DNA from: Isochrysis galbana
Lineage: Eukaryota; Haptophyta; Isochrysidales; Isochrysidaceae
Assembly (NCBI GenBank): GCA_018136815.1
Contig: CM030931.1
Span: forward strand, 5,823,515-5,887,514
Direction: 5' to 3'
DNA length: 64,000 bases
The position numbers and the translations under genes are program-made. Below are positions 9,725-20,409 of the stretch, in pieces (the stretch's first letter is position 1; every line of letters begins with the position of its first letter). The notes under the pieces are model-generated. The model did no database searches, had not been told where the DNA came from, and saw only the letters and a list, made by a program, of their open reading frames with translations.

Positions 9725-12700
9725 TCACCAATCCTCCAACCCCCCTCCTTGACGTGCAAAATGGCCATGTCGCGGAGACGACGGCCACGAGCAGCCGCCC
9801 GCTGCGCTGCCGCTACCAATGCTGCCATGAGAAACGTGTGCACGCGAGTTGGATCGCAGCTTGGATTGCTGTAGACTCCCCGTCCGCCGAGCGACCTCGC
9901 GCAGGACAGTCTGGTGCTGTTCGACGGTGATCACTCCAGCTTCCATGGCCCAGTCGAGAGCTTCTAACGCTACGCCATCGGTGCGCACTCGAGAGCGAGA
10001 GAGCATCACAGCCTGCAACAACACATCCGTGAGGGGTTGGCTAGGGTGTGAGCCCACGTGTTCTAAGACGGTGTGATCGCTGGGTGGCCGAAGCTTGGCG
10101 ATGCTGGTGCCGTGCACCGAGCCCACCAATCTTGCACGGAGCCCACACTGCAGCCTCTCTAGAAGCCGAGCACAGCCAGAGCGGACGCGTCCCACAGCAA
10201 ACGCGACCCACCTGGGACTTGTGTTGTATCGTGATGCGCATGGGCTGTCGCGGCGCAAAAACAGGCTCAAGCTCGAAAGGCTCGCCATCAACCTAGGAAA
10301 GAGAGCGAGGTTTATAGGGAAAATTCTTTCTCGCTGGGAGTTGGGAGTTGGGCCACCGTATGCCATGGCGCGTCGCGATGCTTCGAGCAAATAAGACTCG
10401 GATCGCGCAAGCGCACCTGCATCGGCATAGCCGACATGGAGGTAATTGTGAGGGAGGAGCATTGCGCGATGCGCGTGGCTCCCGTCAGCGACATTTGCGC
10501 AAGTCCCAGCTGAAGCACATTCTGAATCGCAACAACCTGTTCGATGGAGGGCGCGTGTGATGAGACGCGGTTGTAGCTTCGCGCAACGCACATGCTGAGG
10601 CACTATGGAGATCTTCTCGCGAAGGTGGAGTGCAGATGAAGCGCACCTCGAGTAGCCCGTCTGCCATGCTTGGAGGAATCCAAATCGACTCGCCGATTGT
10701 ATCGGTGCTTGAGCGCTGGCTATGTCGACTACTCATGCTGGCGTGGTGGCTCCCTCCGCCATGGCTCGTGCCACCGTTGAGGGCAGACCCTCCAGACGCT
10801 GCGCTGTGATTGGCCGCGGCAGCTCTAGGGAAAAGCTTGTCGTAGCCGGTGGGGCTCCCGCATCCAGTGCTCCTGCACGTCGTTCTTCGATTCTCCACCG
10901 CAAGACTACTAGTAGTACTTCTAGAGGCGTGGCCATGGACAATGTCGCCGGTACACTGCGTGCGTTCCCATGGGCTACCGAGAGCGCCAGCAGCCTCAAA
11001 GTCGACACAGCGTGTGAATCCATCATCCGGGATGTTGGCGCCCTCTCCATCGCCAAAGTCCACGTCCCCCAACCCGACCGCTGCATATCTCGCTGAATCT
11101 CCTATTGCTGCCCGCCCGCCATCACCTGACGGAGCGCTATCGCCGTCGTTCGCCGGAGCGCTGTGAGCCTCGCCTACTGGAGCGCTGGAGGCCAAGGCGG
11201 CTGCAGCATAGCGATCAGCGGCTTGCCTCAGTGGGTCGCCGAAGCCACGATGCGGCTCATCCGGGTGGTGTGTGGACGCCTCTGGGGGCGGCGAGTCGGC
11301 ACGGTGCGAGCGGAACGATGTGGCACCGCCGCCTGAAAGATCATCAACAGGTTCCGGGCCCCAACTGAAGTATGAAGGGGGGTGGAGGAGGGCAGAAGAG
11401 AGGAGGAATTAGCGCTGGCGAGGGATCCAGCAGTAGCGCCATGCGACATGCAGCGCGCCCTCTAGCAACTGCATAGGATCCTCTCCCGTCCTTCTCCCCC
11501 CTGCCCTTGCAACAGCGCTCCCACCCCCCACCCCCCAAACCCCATCCGATCCTGACTCACAGGTCCGAGCCTCCACCGTATGAGGCGATGTTGAGGACGA
11601 TGACGCCTTCAGTGCCGGGGGGCAGGGAGAGAAGAATGCCGTCCGCTTCGATGACCAGCTGTAGGGCAAGGTGGGTCGTGTTTAGAGCTCTGAGAAGTCG
11701 GATCTGAAGAGATGCCTCGCTCCGTAGCGTGCGTAGCGTAACTTGTTGCGGAGGCGAGAGGTGAACAAATGCGGGTCTGTCTCGCGCCGACGGTGCCATT
11801 CAAGCGCCACCTGGATTAGCAGGCAGGGTGAGTGTCGGTCTAGGCTGCCAAATTACGACGAGGAGCTGGCCAGTCCATGCGAGCGCGTGGGTGGAGGTCT
11901 GGCGCAGAACCATTCGCTAGCGAGGTACGCGGGAGGCGGACTCCCTCCATCAAGAGCGATGGGCCACTCTCGTAGCAGCGCATGGGTACTACTCGGTCCC
12001 TGCTCCTGCGTCCATTTTGCGGTTCCCACTCCTGTGTCCACTTCCGACTACCGCTGGGCAGGCCATGAAGGTGCGCTCACCTTGGCGTCAACCCCCAAGC
12101 CGAGGTAATTCTGCATGGTGCGCTGCGGTGGTGCGCGCCCGCCACCTAATCCCAGCGTGCGAGGTACGCGTGCGTCATCGAAATGCACCGTCCAACGGTC
12201 GAGCAGCGTGACCTGATGGCGTGGAGCGGGTTCGCATCAGACAGCTTTAGACCCCTCGTCTCAGGTGAGGTAGTGGCCCTGACGGGCGCGTCTGACCTGT
12301 GCCGTTTCAACCTCCGAGAGTATGGAAATCAGGTCGCCAACGTGATTGCGCCCCGGCCGATGGCCGCCGCCCCAGCCCAGGGCTCTCGCAAGGTCGTTCC
12401 CTGTGCCTGCAGGATAATCAAGGTCCAAGGGAGGGTGGGGTCCCCAGTGGCGAGAGTAGAGCGCGCGCAAGTGCACGCGCGAAGCAGCGGGGCAGAGTGG
12501 CGCGGGGGAGGCGCTCCTCACCGAGAGGCAGAATGGCGACGGGCGGCGTGTAGTCGAGCCGCAATCTGTCCAATGTTGATAGCACCCAGCCGACCGTGCC
12601 ATCGCCTCCGCAAACGAGCACCTACGACGAAGCCAGTCGCACATCAGACGAGCCGGCGCTCACGTGGGCAAGCCAGGCGGTGTCTCCGATGCAGCAGTGG

Positions 12701-13737
12701 ACACGGTGCTCCGACTTGCAGACGAAGAGGCGAACGCTCACTCGGAAGCGGCCGACGGTGCGGAAGGAAGCGAGCGACTCGTCGACATTGGTCTGCCCAA
12801 GTGTGAGGTCCACCACCTGGTGCTCACTGAGCAGCGCGCGCAGCTGGGTGAGCGCCGCCTGCCCCTGTCTGCCACCCGAGGCAGGATTGACAAAGACAAG
12901 CAGTGGCGTGCACTCGTGCCCCGAACGGACAGAGTGGTCAAAGGTGAAGGCGTGCGGGTTGGGCTTGGGGGCGGGCGGCACAAACACTCGCGAGCTGGGC
13001 GAGCGGAGCCCGGCTGAGACGAGACGAGCCGCCTCGGACGAGACGCGCTGTACCACGGTCGAGCTCGTGAGCCGACTGGGTGTCCAAGTACTCTCGGGCT
13101 CCGCCTCCGGCGAGGTGCTCTGCTCGCCTCCTTCTCTGGCTCTTGCTCGTGGTCCATCCCTCCCCCTCACTGCTGTTCTGCCTCCCTCTTGACTGCACTC
13201 TCCATCTCCACTACCTCTTCCCTTACCGCCTGCCTCGTCCTCTTCCTCTCGGCTTCGCCCACTGCCCCATTCCCTCCCTCCAATTATCACCCCTTGTTTA
13301 GCTCCGCCTCCTTCCCATCCTCCCCCTCCCTCCCTCCCTCCCTCCCTCCCCCTCCTTCTCGCTTCCCCTCCCTCCCCTTCTCCCTCCCCCTCCCCCTCGG
13401 CAGGCAGCGAGAGCGACGAAGCCGAGTGGCCGAGCGCGCGGTTTCTTGCCTGCACAGTCGGTGCGTCCACTCGCGCTACCTCTCCCCTCAGCCGCACCGC
13501 CTCCTCGGGAAGCACAAGCCTCCTGAGCCTTCTCTTCCCTTCGGCGGCGCTCATCTCATCCATCGCGAGAAAAATAGAGCCAGCGGCGCTGGGGGGAGAG
13601 GGGAAGAGGAGGCGTGCAAGCAGCAGGGCGAGGAGCGTGCCTAGCAGCACAACCAGGCACTGCACGGCCGCTGTGCCCGCACCCGGCGCGCCGGGGAGAA
13701 GGGGGGAGGAGGAGTGGAAGTCGAGGGGAGGGTCCAT
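9725..13737 (-). CDS. DGK: Diacylglycerol kinase, membrane-anchored, without C1 domains
   Basis: Nine exons (minus): 13737-12742, 12621-12522, 12406-12297, 12212-12081, 11810-11561, 11364-10647, 10536-10417, 10292-10212, 10012-9725, all with GT-AG borders; about 931 aa. The enzyme phosphorylates diacylglycerol to phosphatidic acid. The N-terminus has one hydrophobic helix ([20 protein letters not shown]) and a Glu/Arg-rich linker. The catalytic domain starts at [11 protein letters not shown], with the nucleotide loop CGGDGTVGW in exon 2, [18 protein letters not shown] across exons 2-3, [10 protein letters not shown] in exon 4 and [11 protein letters not shown] in exon 5. The accessory domain spans exons 6-9 ([23 protein letters not shown]). 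A long disordered insert fills exon 6 between the two. Exon 5 is one base short: frame is lost after FSEL near 11665-11680 and regained before LVIEADG, so an indel or unusual splice is present. I start at 13737 because upstream codons are the GA repeat. Confidence 0.88.
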
Positions 13738-13845
13738 CGGCGCCGCAGGAGGGGTCACCGGGTACACCCTTCGTTTTAAGAGAATCACACGACGACGATT
13801 GGTGAGAGTAGAGAGACCCTCGATGCCGCGCGGCGCTGAAGTCAG

Positions 13846-14203
<358 letters not shown>

Positions 14204-14339
14204 CCGGCTCGAGGGAATGGCTGGGAAGAGAACATGATTAGTCTTTCGTGGGGAGCCAATTCCTATCAGTATATAGTGGTGTCCTTCATGAAATTAAGAC
14301 TTAGAATCAGTGAGCCCGAACTCCAACCAGCAACCAATT

Positions 14340-14497
14340 CTTAACAAAAGGGTCGCGGTGCGACAAAGGTACTCCTATGGGGCTAACATTCATTATATAC
14401 AGGACTCCCTGCCGCGGCGCAAGCGCAAGCACCCTTCCCCCCTTATATACCTGATGCCACTCAGCTCCAGCTCCACCTCTTCACTAGCACTAGTCAC
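14340..14497. repeat. Dispersed repeat, copy 1 (second copy 37385-37510)
   Basis: Shares ordered blocks with 37385-37510: GGGGCTAAC, then CAGGACT.CCTGCC.CGGC, then CAAGCACCCTTC, then CCAC.CAGCTC and CTTCACTAG. Both copies lie next to a MITE of the family at 48125-48280, so they may have travelled together. Confidence 0.6.
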
Positions 14498-14651
14498 CCT
14501 GGATGGGAAATACGGTGCTGGGGGCTGCAAATACAGCCAAATACGTTTCAAATACATTCGAGGCCTACAACCCAGGACCCAGAACGCGCTTCAAATACAG
14601 CCAAATACATATGTATTTGGCCTCTTGCCAAATAAGGTGAATACGTATTTA
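14498..14651. mobile_element. hAT-like MITE, 3'-truncated or diverged copy
   Basis: Starts CCTGGATGGGAAATACGGTG, matching the inverted terminus of the copies at 37167-37295 and 48125-48280. Internal CAAATACAGCCAAATAC repeats and CGAGGCCTACAACCCAGGA are shared. The other terminus fades out after GAATACGTATTT, and no target duplication is visible. Confidence 0.7.
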
Positions 14652-14984
14652 GACCAAAAGCGTTCAATTATCCCCATCCCTGCTAGCATCTACCTATCTA
14701 CCTTCTGTCTTCTGTTGTCACCTGGAGCTTACTTGACACTTGACCTTTATGGGAGTAGACACGTGGTCTCACGATAGTCGATTCATTCGGGCTGTCCACA
14801 TGTCTCTCGTTGTAGGATCTCGCTCGAGTGGTGCGTAAAAAATGTGTACAAGAATAATACGCCACATGCCACATGCCACATGTCCCAAACACACTAAAAC
14901 TAACGACTTCGCTTATAAGACAATACTACATCCGGAATATACAAAGCATCACCTTGACAGCCATTAGGGGGGTCAACACCGGGT
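14652..14984. other. Intergenic with dispersed AGCGTTCAATTATCCCCA motif
   Basis: The motif AGCGTTCAATTATCCCCAT here (about 14658) recurs at about 18407 and 51455. Downstream sequence (TGTCACCTGGAG, ACACGTGGTCT) also matches 18445-18520 in order, so this is part of a dispersed repeat. No gene seen. Confidence 0.5.
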
Positions 14985-15349
14985 AAACGTGAACCCATAC
15001 ACCCTGCCAGCTCAGGGGGCAGAGGAGGCTAGGGCTGGGCCCTGGCCTCCCTTGCCTCTCCCTCGCTGGCGCTCCTGAGCCTCTGGGCCCCCCACGCTGC
15101 ACCTGTCTACCTGTCGACCAGGGGGGGAGGGCGGGTGGAGTGATGGGCTGGCCACGACAGGCCAAGACGCGCGAGGCAGGCAAGCCGGCCAGTGAGAGAG
15201 TGGGTCCCAGCAGGACTGTAAGCTTCTGGCAAGCCATCAGGCATGCCGGGAGCATGGGTGGTCCCTCCCCCATGGCAGGGGAGGAGTGGAGAGGGGGGGG
15301 GGGGGGGGGCTCGTGCCCCCCCATGGGCGAACTAAGTATAAACTTAGTT
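14985..15349 (-). mobile_element. Hairpin-headed GC-rich repeat (full-length-like copy)
   Basis: Minus-oriented unit starting at the perfect inverted repeat AACTAAGT-ATAA-ACTTAGTT (15330-15349), followed by a G-run/C-run block (about 15292-15322) and GGGACCACCCATG. Its distal part (14990-15140: CAGCTCAGGGGGCAGAGG, CTCGCTGGC, GACCAGGGGGGGAGG) matches 31255-31410 and 51920-52050. No protein, tRNA-type A/B boxes or target duplication recognised, so the class (SINE-like or deleted retroposon) is open. Confidence 0.65.
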
Positions 15350-15711
15350 GAGATGCATACAGTCTTAATCTTAAGTGCAAGCACCAAGCTTGTGGGGCCC
15401 TACGCACATCTCACTGCACACGAACCACCGTCTCGGAAGCATTCGTCTCAACACTCAACACGCGCATCACACATTACGATTGCGGGGGCTGGCCGTCACC
15501 CGCTGACCTATCCACGGAGCACCCTGGTCAGAGTGTAGAACGAGCGCGGCTGCATTATCCATACAACCATGATCGGCGGACGACTAGACGAGGAAAGTGG
15601 CACGGTCGCAAGTTGAGACGTAGTCGAACTAATTTCTTCGTGGTGGGTGACAAACTACAAGTTCTGTCTTACATCAGTGTCGCATATCTAACCTCCATTG
15701 CTTTCAAAACA
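15350..15711. other. Intergenic downstream of GID8
   Basis: No repeat or coding sequence recognised; presumed 3' flank of the GID8 gene. Confidence 0.4.
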
Positions 15712-17090
15712 TCACAAGGCCTCGGAAGGCGCGGAGCGCGGTCTCCTCCTCCCGAGCGGAGAGTTCGCAGAAGACTCCAACGCGGGCATCGCCATGCGCA
15801 GGTCATCAATGACAGGAAAATTCACACTCATGCGATCCCGGAGCTCGGCTTGTGCCCAACGCAAGGCACGAAGAAGCACGAGCAAGGACGGGTGTTCCTC
15901 GTGACCCTGAGCCTGTTCAGGTGGAAGCAGTGGCACAGGCACTAATCAGAGCACGGAGGACGCACCTAGACATCGCCCGTGCGGTTCTTCCGGTGTTACC
16001 GCAGCGCGTCACGGCAGGGCGCACGCACCCGGAGCACGGCTTCATTGAGCTTGTTCGCGACGTCTCTCCGCTGCTGGGCTGAGAGAAGGTGAGCGCTAGG
16101 CGACCTCGACGCGTCTGCTGATGCTAGAAGCACTGCAGGAAGGCAAGCAAGCAAGCATACGGTACTATCAGCCAGGCAACATGATCCAGGCGGCATAGGG
16201 GCTGTCTGACAATGCCATGGCTGAGGCTAGAAGCATGACGATATTCGACACGCGGGTGCCCGCACGCTGCACGCGATGACCGCTCGCGCGGAAGCGCTCA
16301 CTCATGACTTCTTCCAAGTCTGGGAGAAAATCGGGATTCTGCTCAACCAGAGGCGCGAGCTTGTCATGCGCGTACACGAGGGAGGCCGGCACGTCGCCAG
16401 AGCGAATGAGCTCGATTAGCTGCTGGCGGTGCAGCTCAAAGAGGAGGCGCCGGTCGTTCTCAAATATCTGCGCACGCCGAAGCAAGGAGGATAGGCGACG
16501 AGGACGCGCTCGAGACTCCACTCCCCCCCCTCCATTTTCCACAGCAAGTCTCTGCTATCTTCCACTTCCTCCATCCCCTCCCCCCCGCTCCGGCCCCACT
16601 CCCCTCGCTGCACTCATATAGCGCACCCTCCTTCTATCGCGCGCCCCATCCACCTGGTCCGAGTGGCTCCAGCTCCGCAGAGTCATGAACCCGGCCGCAA
16701 CTGCTGGTTCATTGCGTTGGCCACCCCTATCACCCTGCCCACCCCGTCTGACCTTCCCGCCCCATTTCCCCTCCTCGCACTCTCCACTCACCGGCATCGA
16801 CCTGCTCCCTCCATCTCCCAGAGTCAGACACCCGCCCGCACCTGCTCGTCCACCGCGTAAGCCGCCTCGATCGCCCTGCCCACCCTGCCGAGCACCAGGT
16901 CCTCCTTGAGTGCCACGCGCGCAGAGATCTCCTCCACCTGTACAGCAGCACCGCAGAGCGAAGACTCGGCGCAGAAGGTGCGCGCGGCCTCGGCGTACCC
17001 CTGGTTGATGAGCCAGTCGAGCACCACCCGGTCGAGCGCGCCCGCAGCCAGATCGACTCCGTCGAGCCGTGCACCCCACTCGAGCGCCAT
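15712..17090 (-). CDS. GID8: GID8 (TWA1) subunit of the GID/CTLH E3 ubiquitin ligase
   Basis: Five exons (minus): 17090-16842, 16467-16302, 16226-16181, 16095-16029, 15912-15712. The lengths sum to 729 bp and give an uninterrupted 242-aa protein (animal GID8 is about 228). Order: LisH (residues about 19-45, LDRVVLDWLINQGYAEAA), CTLH (about 46-105, with LFELHRQQLIELIRSG) and CRA (about 105-225, including SAQQRRDVANKLNEAVL and LLVLLRALRWAQAELRDR). GID8 bridges the catalytic RING pair to the substrate-receptor part of the complex, which in yeast degrades gluconeogenic enzymes. Exons 1, 2 and 5 are secure. The two small middle exons were placed by frame and family alignment; their borders (16226/16181 and 16095) are the least certain. 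The ATG at 17090 is the only in-frame Met before the LisH. Upstream lies poly-G DNA. Confidence 0.88.
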
Positions 17091-17728
17091 CCCGCGCGTC
17101 AATAAAAGGGGGGGGAGGGAGGGGGGCGGGGGAGGAGGAGGGGATGAAGGGAGGGAAAGGGGGGGGGGGGGGGGTCGAGGGGAGCGGGTAAAAGAAGGGG
17201 GATACTTTAAAAAGAGGGAAGGGAGAGAGAGGACGGACGGGACCGACCCAGAGAGAGGGCGCCCACTGGGACGTATTCGAAGTATTGACGTCTTGCTGAG
17301 TAAGAGTAAAGGCGTAGAAGGTAGAACGAAGTCAACAAATATATTCGGTGGGCCACGGCCTAGGGCTCCCTTCCCCTCCGTCGAGAACTGTACCACCACG
17401 GCCTTTTGCATCCAGCACCCCCGGACCCCCGGCAGCTCTGGTTGGGAGACTGGAAGTACGACTTTGCACGGTCGTGGTCTGCGGCAACCAAGAGCGCGGC
17501 CGAGAGCCTCCAGCGACCAGCGAGCGGAGAATCGGGAGGTCTGCACGATTGAACCGCACCTCCTTGGCAAGCTATGACGACGCCGCGATCTGCCAATTTA
17601 TGTTCACACGGATGCTTCAACTCATTCACAAGGTTGCAGGTGGAGTGGCGCTGACTGGGACGAAATGCATTCTGGAGACTCCTGATGCATCGCTTGCCTT
17701 ATGCTTGGCAGCAAATGGCAGGCGAGAA
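17091..17728. other. Intergenic with poly-G tract upstream of GID8
   Basis: 17107-17175 is rich in G runs (longest around 17159-17174). 17220-17580 has overlapping open frames on both strands but no recognisable protein. Confidence 0.45.
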
Positions 17729-17895
17729 GCGCTCAATCACCATCACCCACAGCATAGAAAAGCGTTCAATCACCATCAGCCTACACGTGGGAACGCGTTC
17801 AATCGCCATCACCCCCACGTACCGCATGGAAAAGCCTTCAATCACCATCAGCTTACACATGGAAAAGCGTTCAATCGCCATCACCTCCCGGAAGC
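17729..17895. repeat. Minisatellite, about 33-bp unit, five copies
   Basis: Units begin GCGTTCAATCACCATCA and are separated by variable CAC.TGGAAAA spacers. The unit core resembles the dispersed motif AGCGTTCAATTATCCCCA at 14658, 18407 and 51455. Confidence 0.85.
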
Positions 17896-18404
17896 ATATC
17901 CCCATCGATGCTCGATGCTCGCGTCAAAGTGGATGTAAGAGTGTGTGTGTGGGGTGGATGGCGATTGAAGCGCCTTTGCATGTCCTTTGTTGGTGGGTGA
18001 TTAGACGCTTGTCGCCTCACGTCATTTTTTCTCCCACTGTAATCACACCAACGTTACATACGAAAACGCTATGCGGGCGCCCCCTCACCCCTCACGTCCA
18101 ACTTTCAACTTTCGCGAAAGTCACTTGACGCCCTTGCGAAGCGGCAAGACGCTCTCGAAGAGAATTTGAAGCTTCAAACTCATATGACAAATCAATTGAC
18201 ACACCGCATCAATACACTAGCTAACGTCACACTGAGGTTGGTCAATCCGATGCCTCAAAACTATGATGAGCGTATGTTACTCCGTCAGCTGTCAGGTCGT
18301 TAGTTCAGAAGTTCAGAATTGCCTAGATAGTACCAGTATGAATTCCTCAAAATCGTGGACGCTTAGGTGTTTCGTGACGGGTTTTTTCTTGTCTTCATTA
18401 CACC
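17896..18404. other. Intergenic, nothing recognised
   Basis: Moderate-GC sequence without long frames or repeats that I could match elsewhere in the window. Confidence 0.4.
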
Positions 18405-18560
18405 AGCGTTCAATTATCCCCATCCCTGCTAGCTGCTAGCACCTTTCGTTGTCACCTGGAGATAAGTTGTTTCAACTTGATACTTCACATGTTGAAACCC
18501 ACACGTGGTCTTACTCCATTCACTCGATTTGTGGCAGGGTCGATATCTCGTTGAAATCAC
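18405..18560. repeat. Dispersed repeat carrying AGCGTTCAATTATCCCCA motif, copy 2
   Basis: Matches 14655-14800 in order: GCGTTCAATTATCCCCATCC, CTGCTAGC, GTTGTCACCTGGAG, ACACGTGGTCT, CATTC. Diverged, with indels. Confidence 0.55.
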
Positions 18561-19185
18561 GATCCACCTGTCTCCCCTTTGGGACGCCTTGGTGTTTCGC
18601 GCGCACGCGGCTACCCTGGACCCTGGCTGCCGCAGACCCCGCGGAGATCGCACACGAGGAAGGCTCCCGCCGGTGCGCGGACGCGCTGTTCATGACGATG
18701 TTGCTCGCGGCGATGTCAGCCTGAACGAAGGGGTCCGATTTACTTAACTTTTTTTTGACGTTATAAATCTCCTGTAATAATGTTTCCCCAGATACTTGAG
18801 AGTGATCGTCAGTCTTCCGCGTAGACTGCTGGCCTTGAGGCTTTCCCTTAGTGGGTTTTTTCTTTGTGAACTTGCGTCCAGTATTTTTGTGTTTATCCGG
18901 ATTGGGGCGACAAAGAATGCGGTTGCATAACTCATGATGCATCATCGATCGGGAGGTGGTTTTACACATTCTGTACATTTTTATTTGAGAGTGTAGGAGA
19001 GCAAACGCCCTCCGCCGCCGCCATGGTCTCGGCTGCTTTGTGGCACCGAGGAGGAAGGCGCGCTTATGCCCGCATAGCGCTTTCGTACATAACGTTAGCT
19101 TTCCCCATGGCCAAAGCCTGTAAGCCTAGGTATTTCGTGACAGGATTAACAAAATCTAATCTTCATAGTACCACGAGCGCTTCCC
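18561..19185. other. Intergenic; lysine-rich minus-strand frame of unknown status
   Basis: A minus-strand frame (18978-18520) reads a lysine/glutamine-rich segment (KFTKKKPTKGKPQGQQSTRK) then a basic tail. It is unlike the GC-biased shadow frames but matches no family I know. It may be a retroelement ORF remnant. 18740-19000 is AT-rich. Confidence 0.3.
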
Positions 19186-19740
19186 ATGGGCGAAAGGAAT
19201 CCCCAAGATGTCATTCATGGTCTGCTAGGAAAAAGGAAGCGTTCCGTGGGATCACTAGCGTCTATGAGCATAGCACAGCTTTTCGACAAGGACTGGTTGG
19301 ACTTCGGTGCTGTGGATAGTGATAGTGACAAAATGTATGTATATATTTGTGAAGAGCTCCAAGGTGACTCCAACTTCACAGCAGAACTAGATAAATACGA
19401 ACATTGGGATTGGAGTAACGTGAAAAAAAGCATCGAGTTTTTGAAGGAACAAGTGTTCGAAGCTGTCGCAAGCATGGTAATGAGTACCGCAAGAGATATA
19501 CTTGCACAAGGACATGCTGTCCCAATCCACCTGGCGTTCTCCTCAACGGTACGTTCACCTACAACGAGCTTTTGGTTTGAACATGTGAGGACCAATGTAG
19601 AAAAAAACAAGGAAGGTTACCAGAACGCCGTCTGGGGTACCCTTCGGTGGATGTTCGGTCCAAGCATCGAGTGGGAAGTCCCCAGAATAGAGATCATCAA
19701 AGCTTCAATTTCCTGGTTGGTGTCGCTGCAAAATCGATAA
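19186..19740 (+). CDS. Orphan 184-aa protein in AT-rich DNA
   Basis: Continuous ATG-to-stop frame with much lower GC than surrounding genes and balanced amino-acid use (many K, E, D, I, W, F), which argues against a chance frame. Visible features: a basic KRKR near residue 17, an acidic DSDSDK stretch near 46, and a W/F/Y-rich C-terminal half. No signal peptide, membrane helix or known motif. It lies just upstream of a hairpin-headed repeat starting at 19741, so transfer on a mobile element or a lineage-specific gene are both possible. No function is assigned. Confidence 0.5.
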   Translation: MGERNPQDVIHGLLGKRKRSVGSLASMSIAQLFDKDWLDFGAVDSDSDKMYVYICEELQGDSNFTAELDKYEHWDWSNVKKSIEFLKEQVFEAVASMVMSTARDILAQGHAVPIHLAFSSTVRSPTTSFWFEHVRTNVEKNKEGYQNAVWGTLRWMFGPSIEWEVPRIEIIKASISWLVSLQNR

Positions 19741-19973
19741 AGGCCAGGGGGCGAGGGGGGATTGGAGCAATGGGCTGGCCACGACCACGACTGGCGAATG
19801 GCGAATGGGGCGAGCCTGTGAGTGAGAGAGTGGGTCAATAGGGCAGTCTCCTCCTGGCGCAAGCCATCAGGCATGCCAGGAGGATGGGTGGTTCCTCCCC
19901 CATGGCAAGGGAGGAGTGGAGAGAGGGGGGGTGCTCGTGCCCCCCCATGGGCGAACCAAGTATAAACTTAGTT
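19741..19973 (-). mobile_element. Hairpin-headed GC-rich repeat, shortened copy
   Basis: Starts (minus) at AACTAAGT/ACTTGGTT (19954-19973, loop ATAA on plus) and continues through the CCCATGGGGGGG and CATCAGGCATGCC blocks shared with 15190-15325. It ends around the GGGCTGGCCACGAC block also seen at 15144. Confidence 0.65.
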
Positions 19974-20409
19974 AAAAAATAGTGGTTAAAAAGAGTGAAA
20001 AAATAGTGGTTAAAAAGAGTGAGTGACCGGGCTAGAAGAGATGCAAAAAAGCCCCCACCCCCGCCGCCTCCCGCCGCGGGGAGAGATTTTGATTGCAGTC
20101 AAGTTGTGACGCCGCCGTGGTAGCGGTACCACTGAATAAGAGGCCGGCGGTACTTGTCATATTCGGGGGGGGGGGGGGGGGCTGGCAGCTGCCGCCTCGC
20201 CTTGGGGGGGGACGTTTCGTTATTGTTGCCGTTATATGCTACTTGCCATAGGAGCTAGATTAGCACAACCCGACAACAGTGCGTATGAAGGTACAAGGAG
20301 TCTCATGATTGAGGGAGAAAAAAAGAGCTCGGCAGCACTTCATCTGCGCAAGAATTCGACAACGTGGTGCTCGCTACCACTCGCTTCAGGTCCTTCTAGC
20401 CTATGCACG
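19974..20409. other. Intergenic: 24-bp direct repeat and poly-G
   Basis: Two adjacent AAAAAATAGTGGTTAAAAAG units (about 19974-20021). A G16-class homopolymer lies at about 20165-20180. Rest unassigned; presumed 3' flank of the glycosyltransferase gene. Confidence 0.5.
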
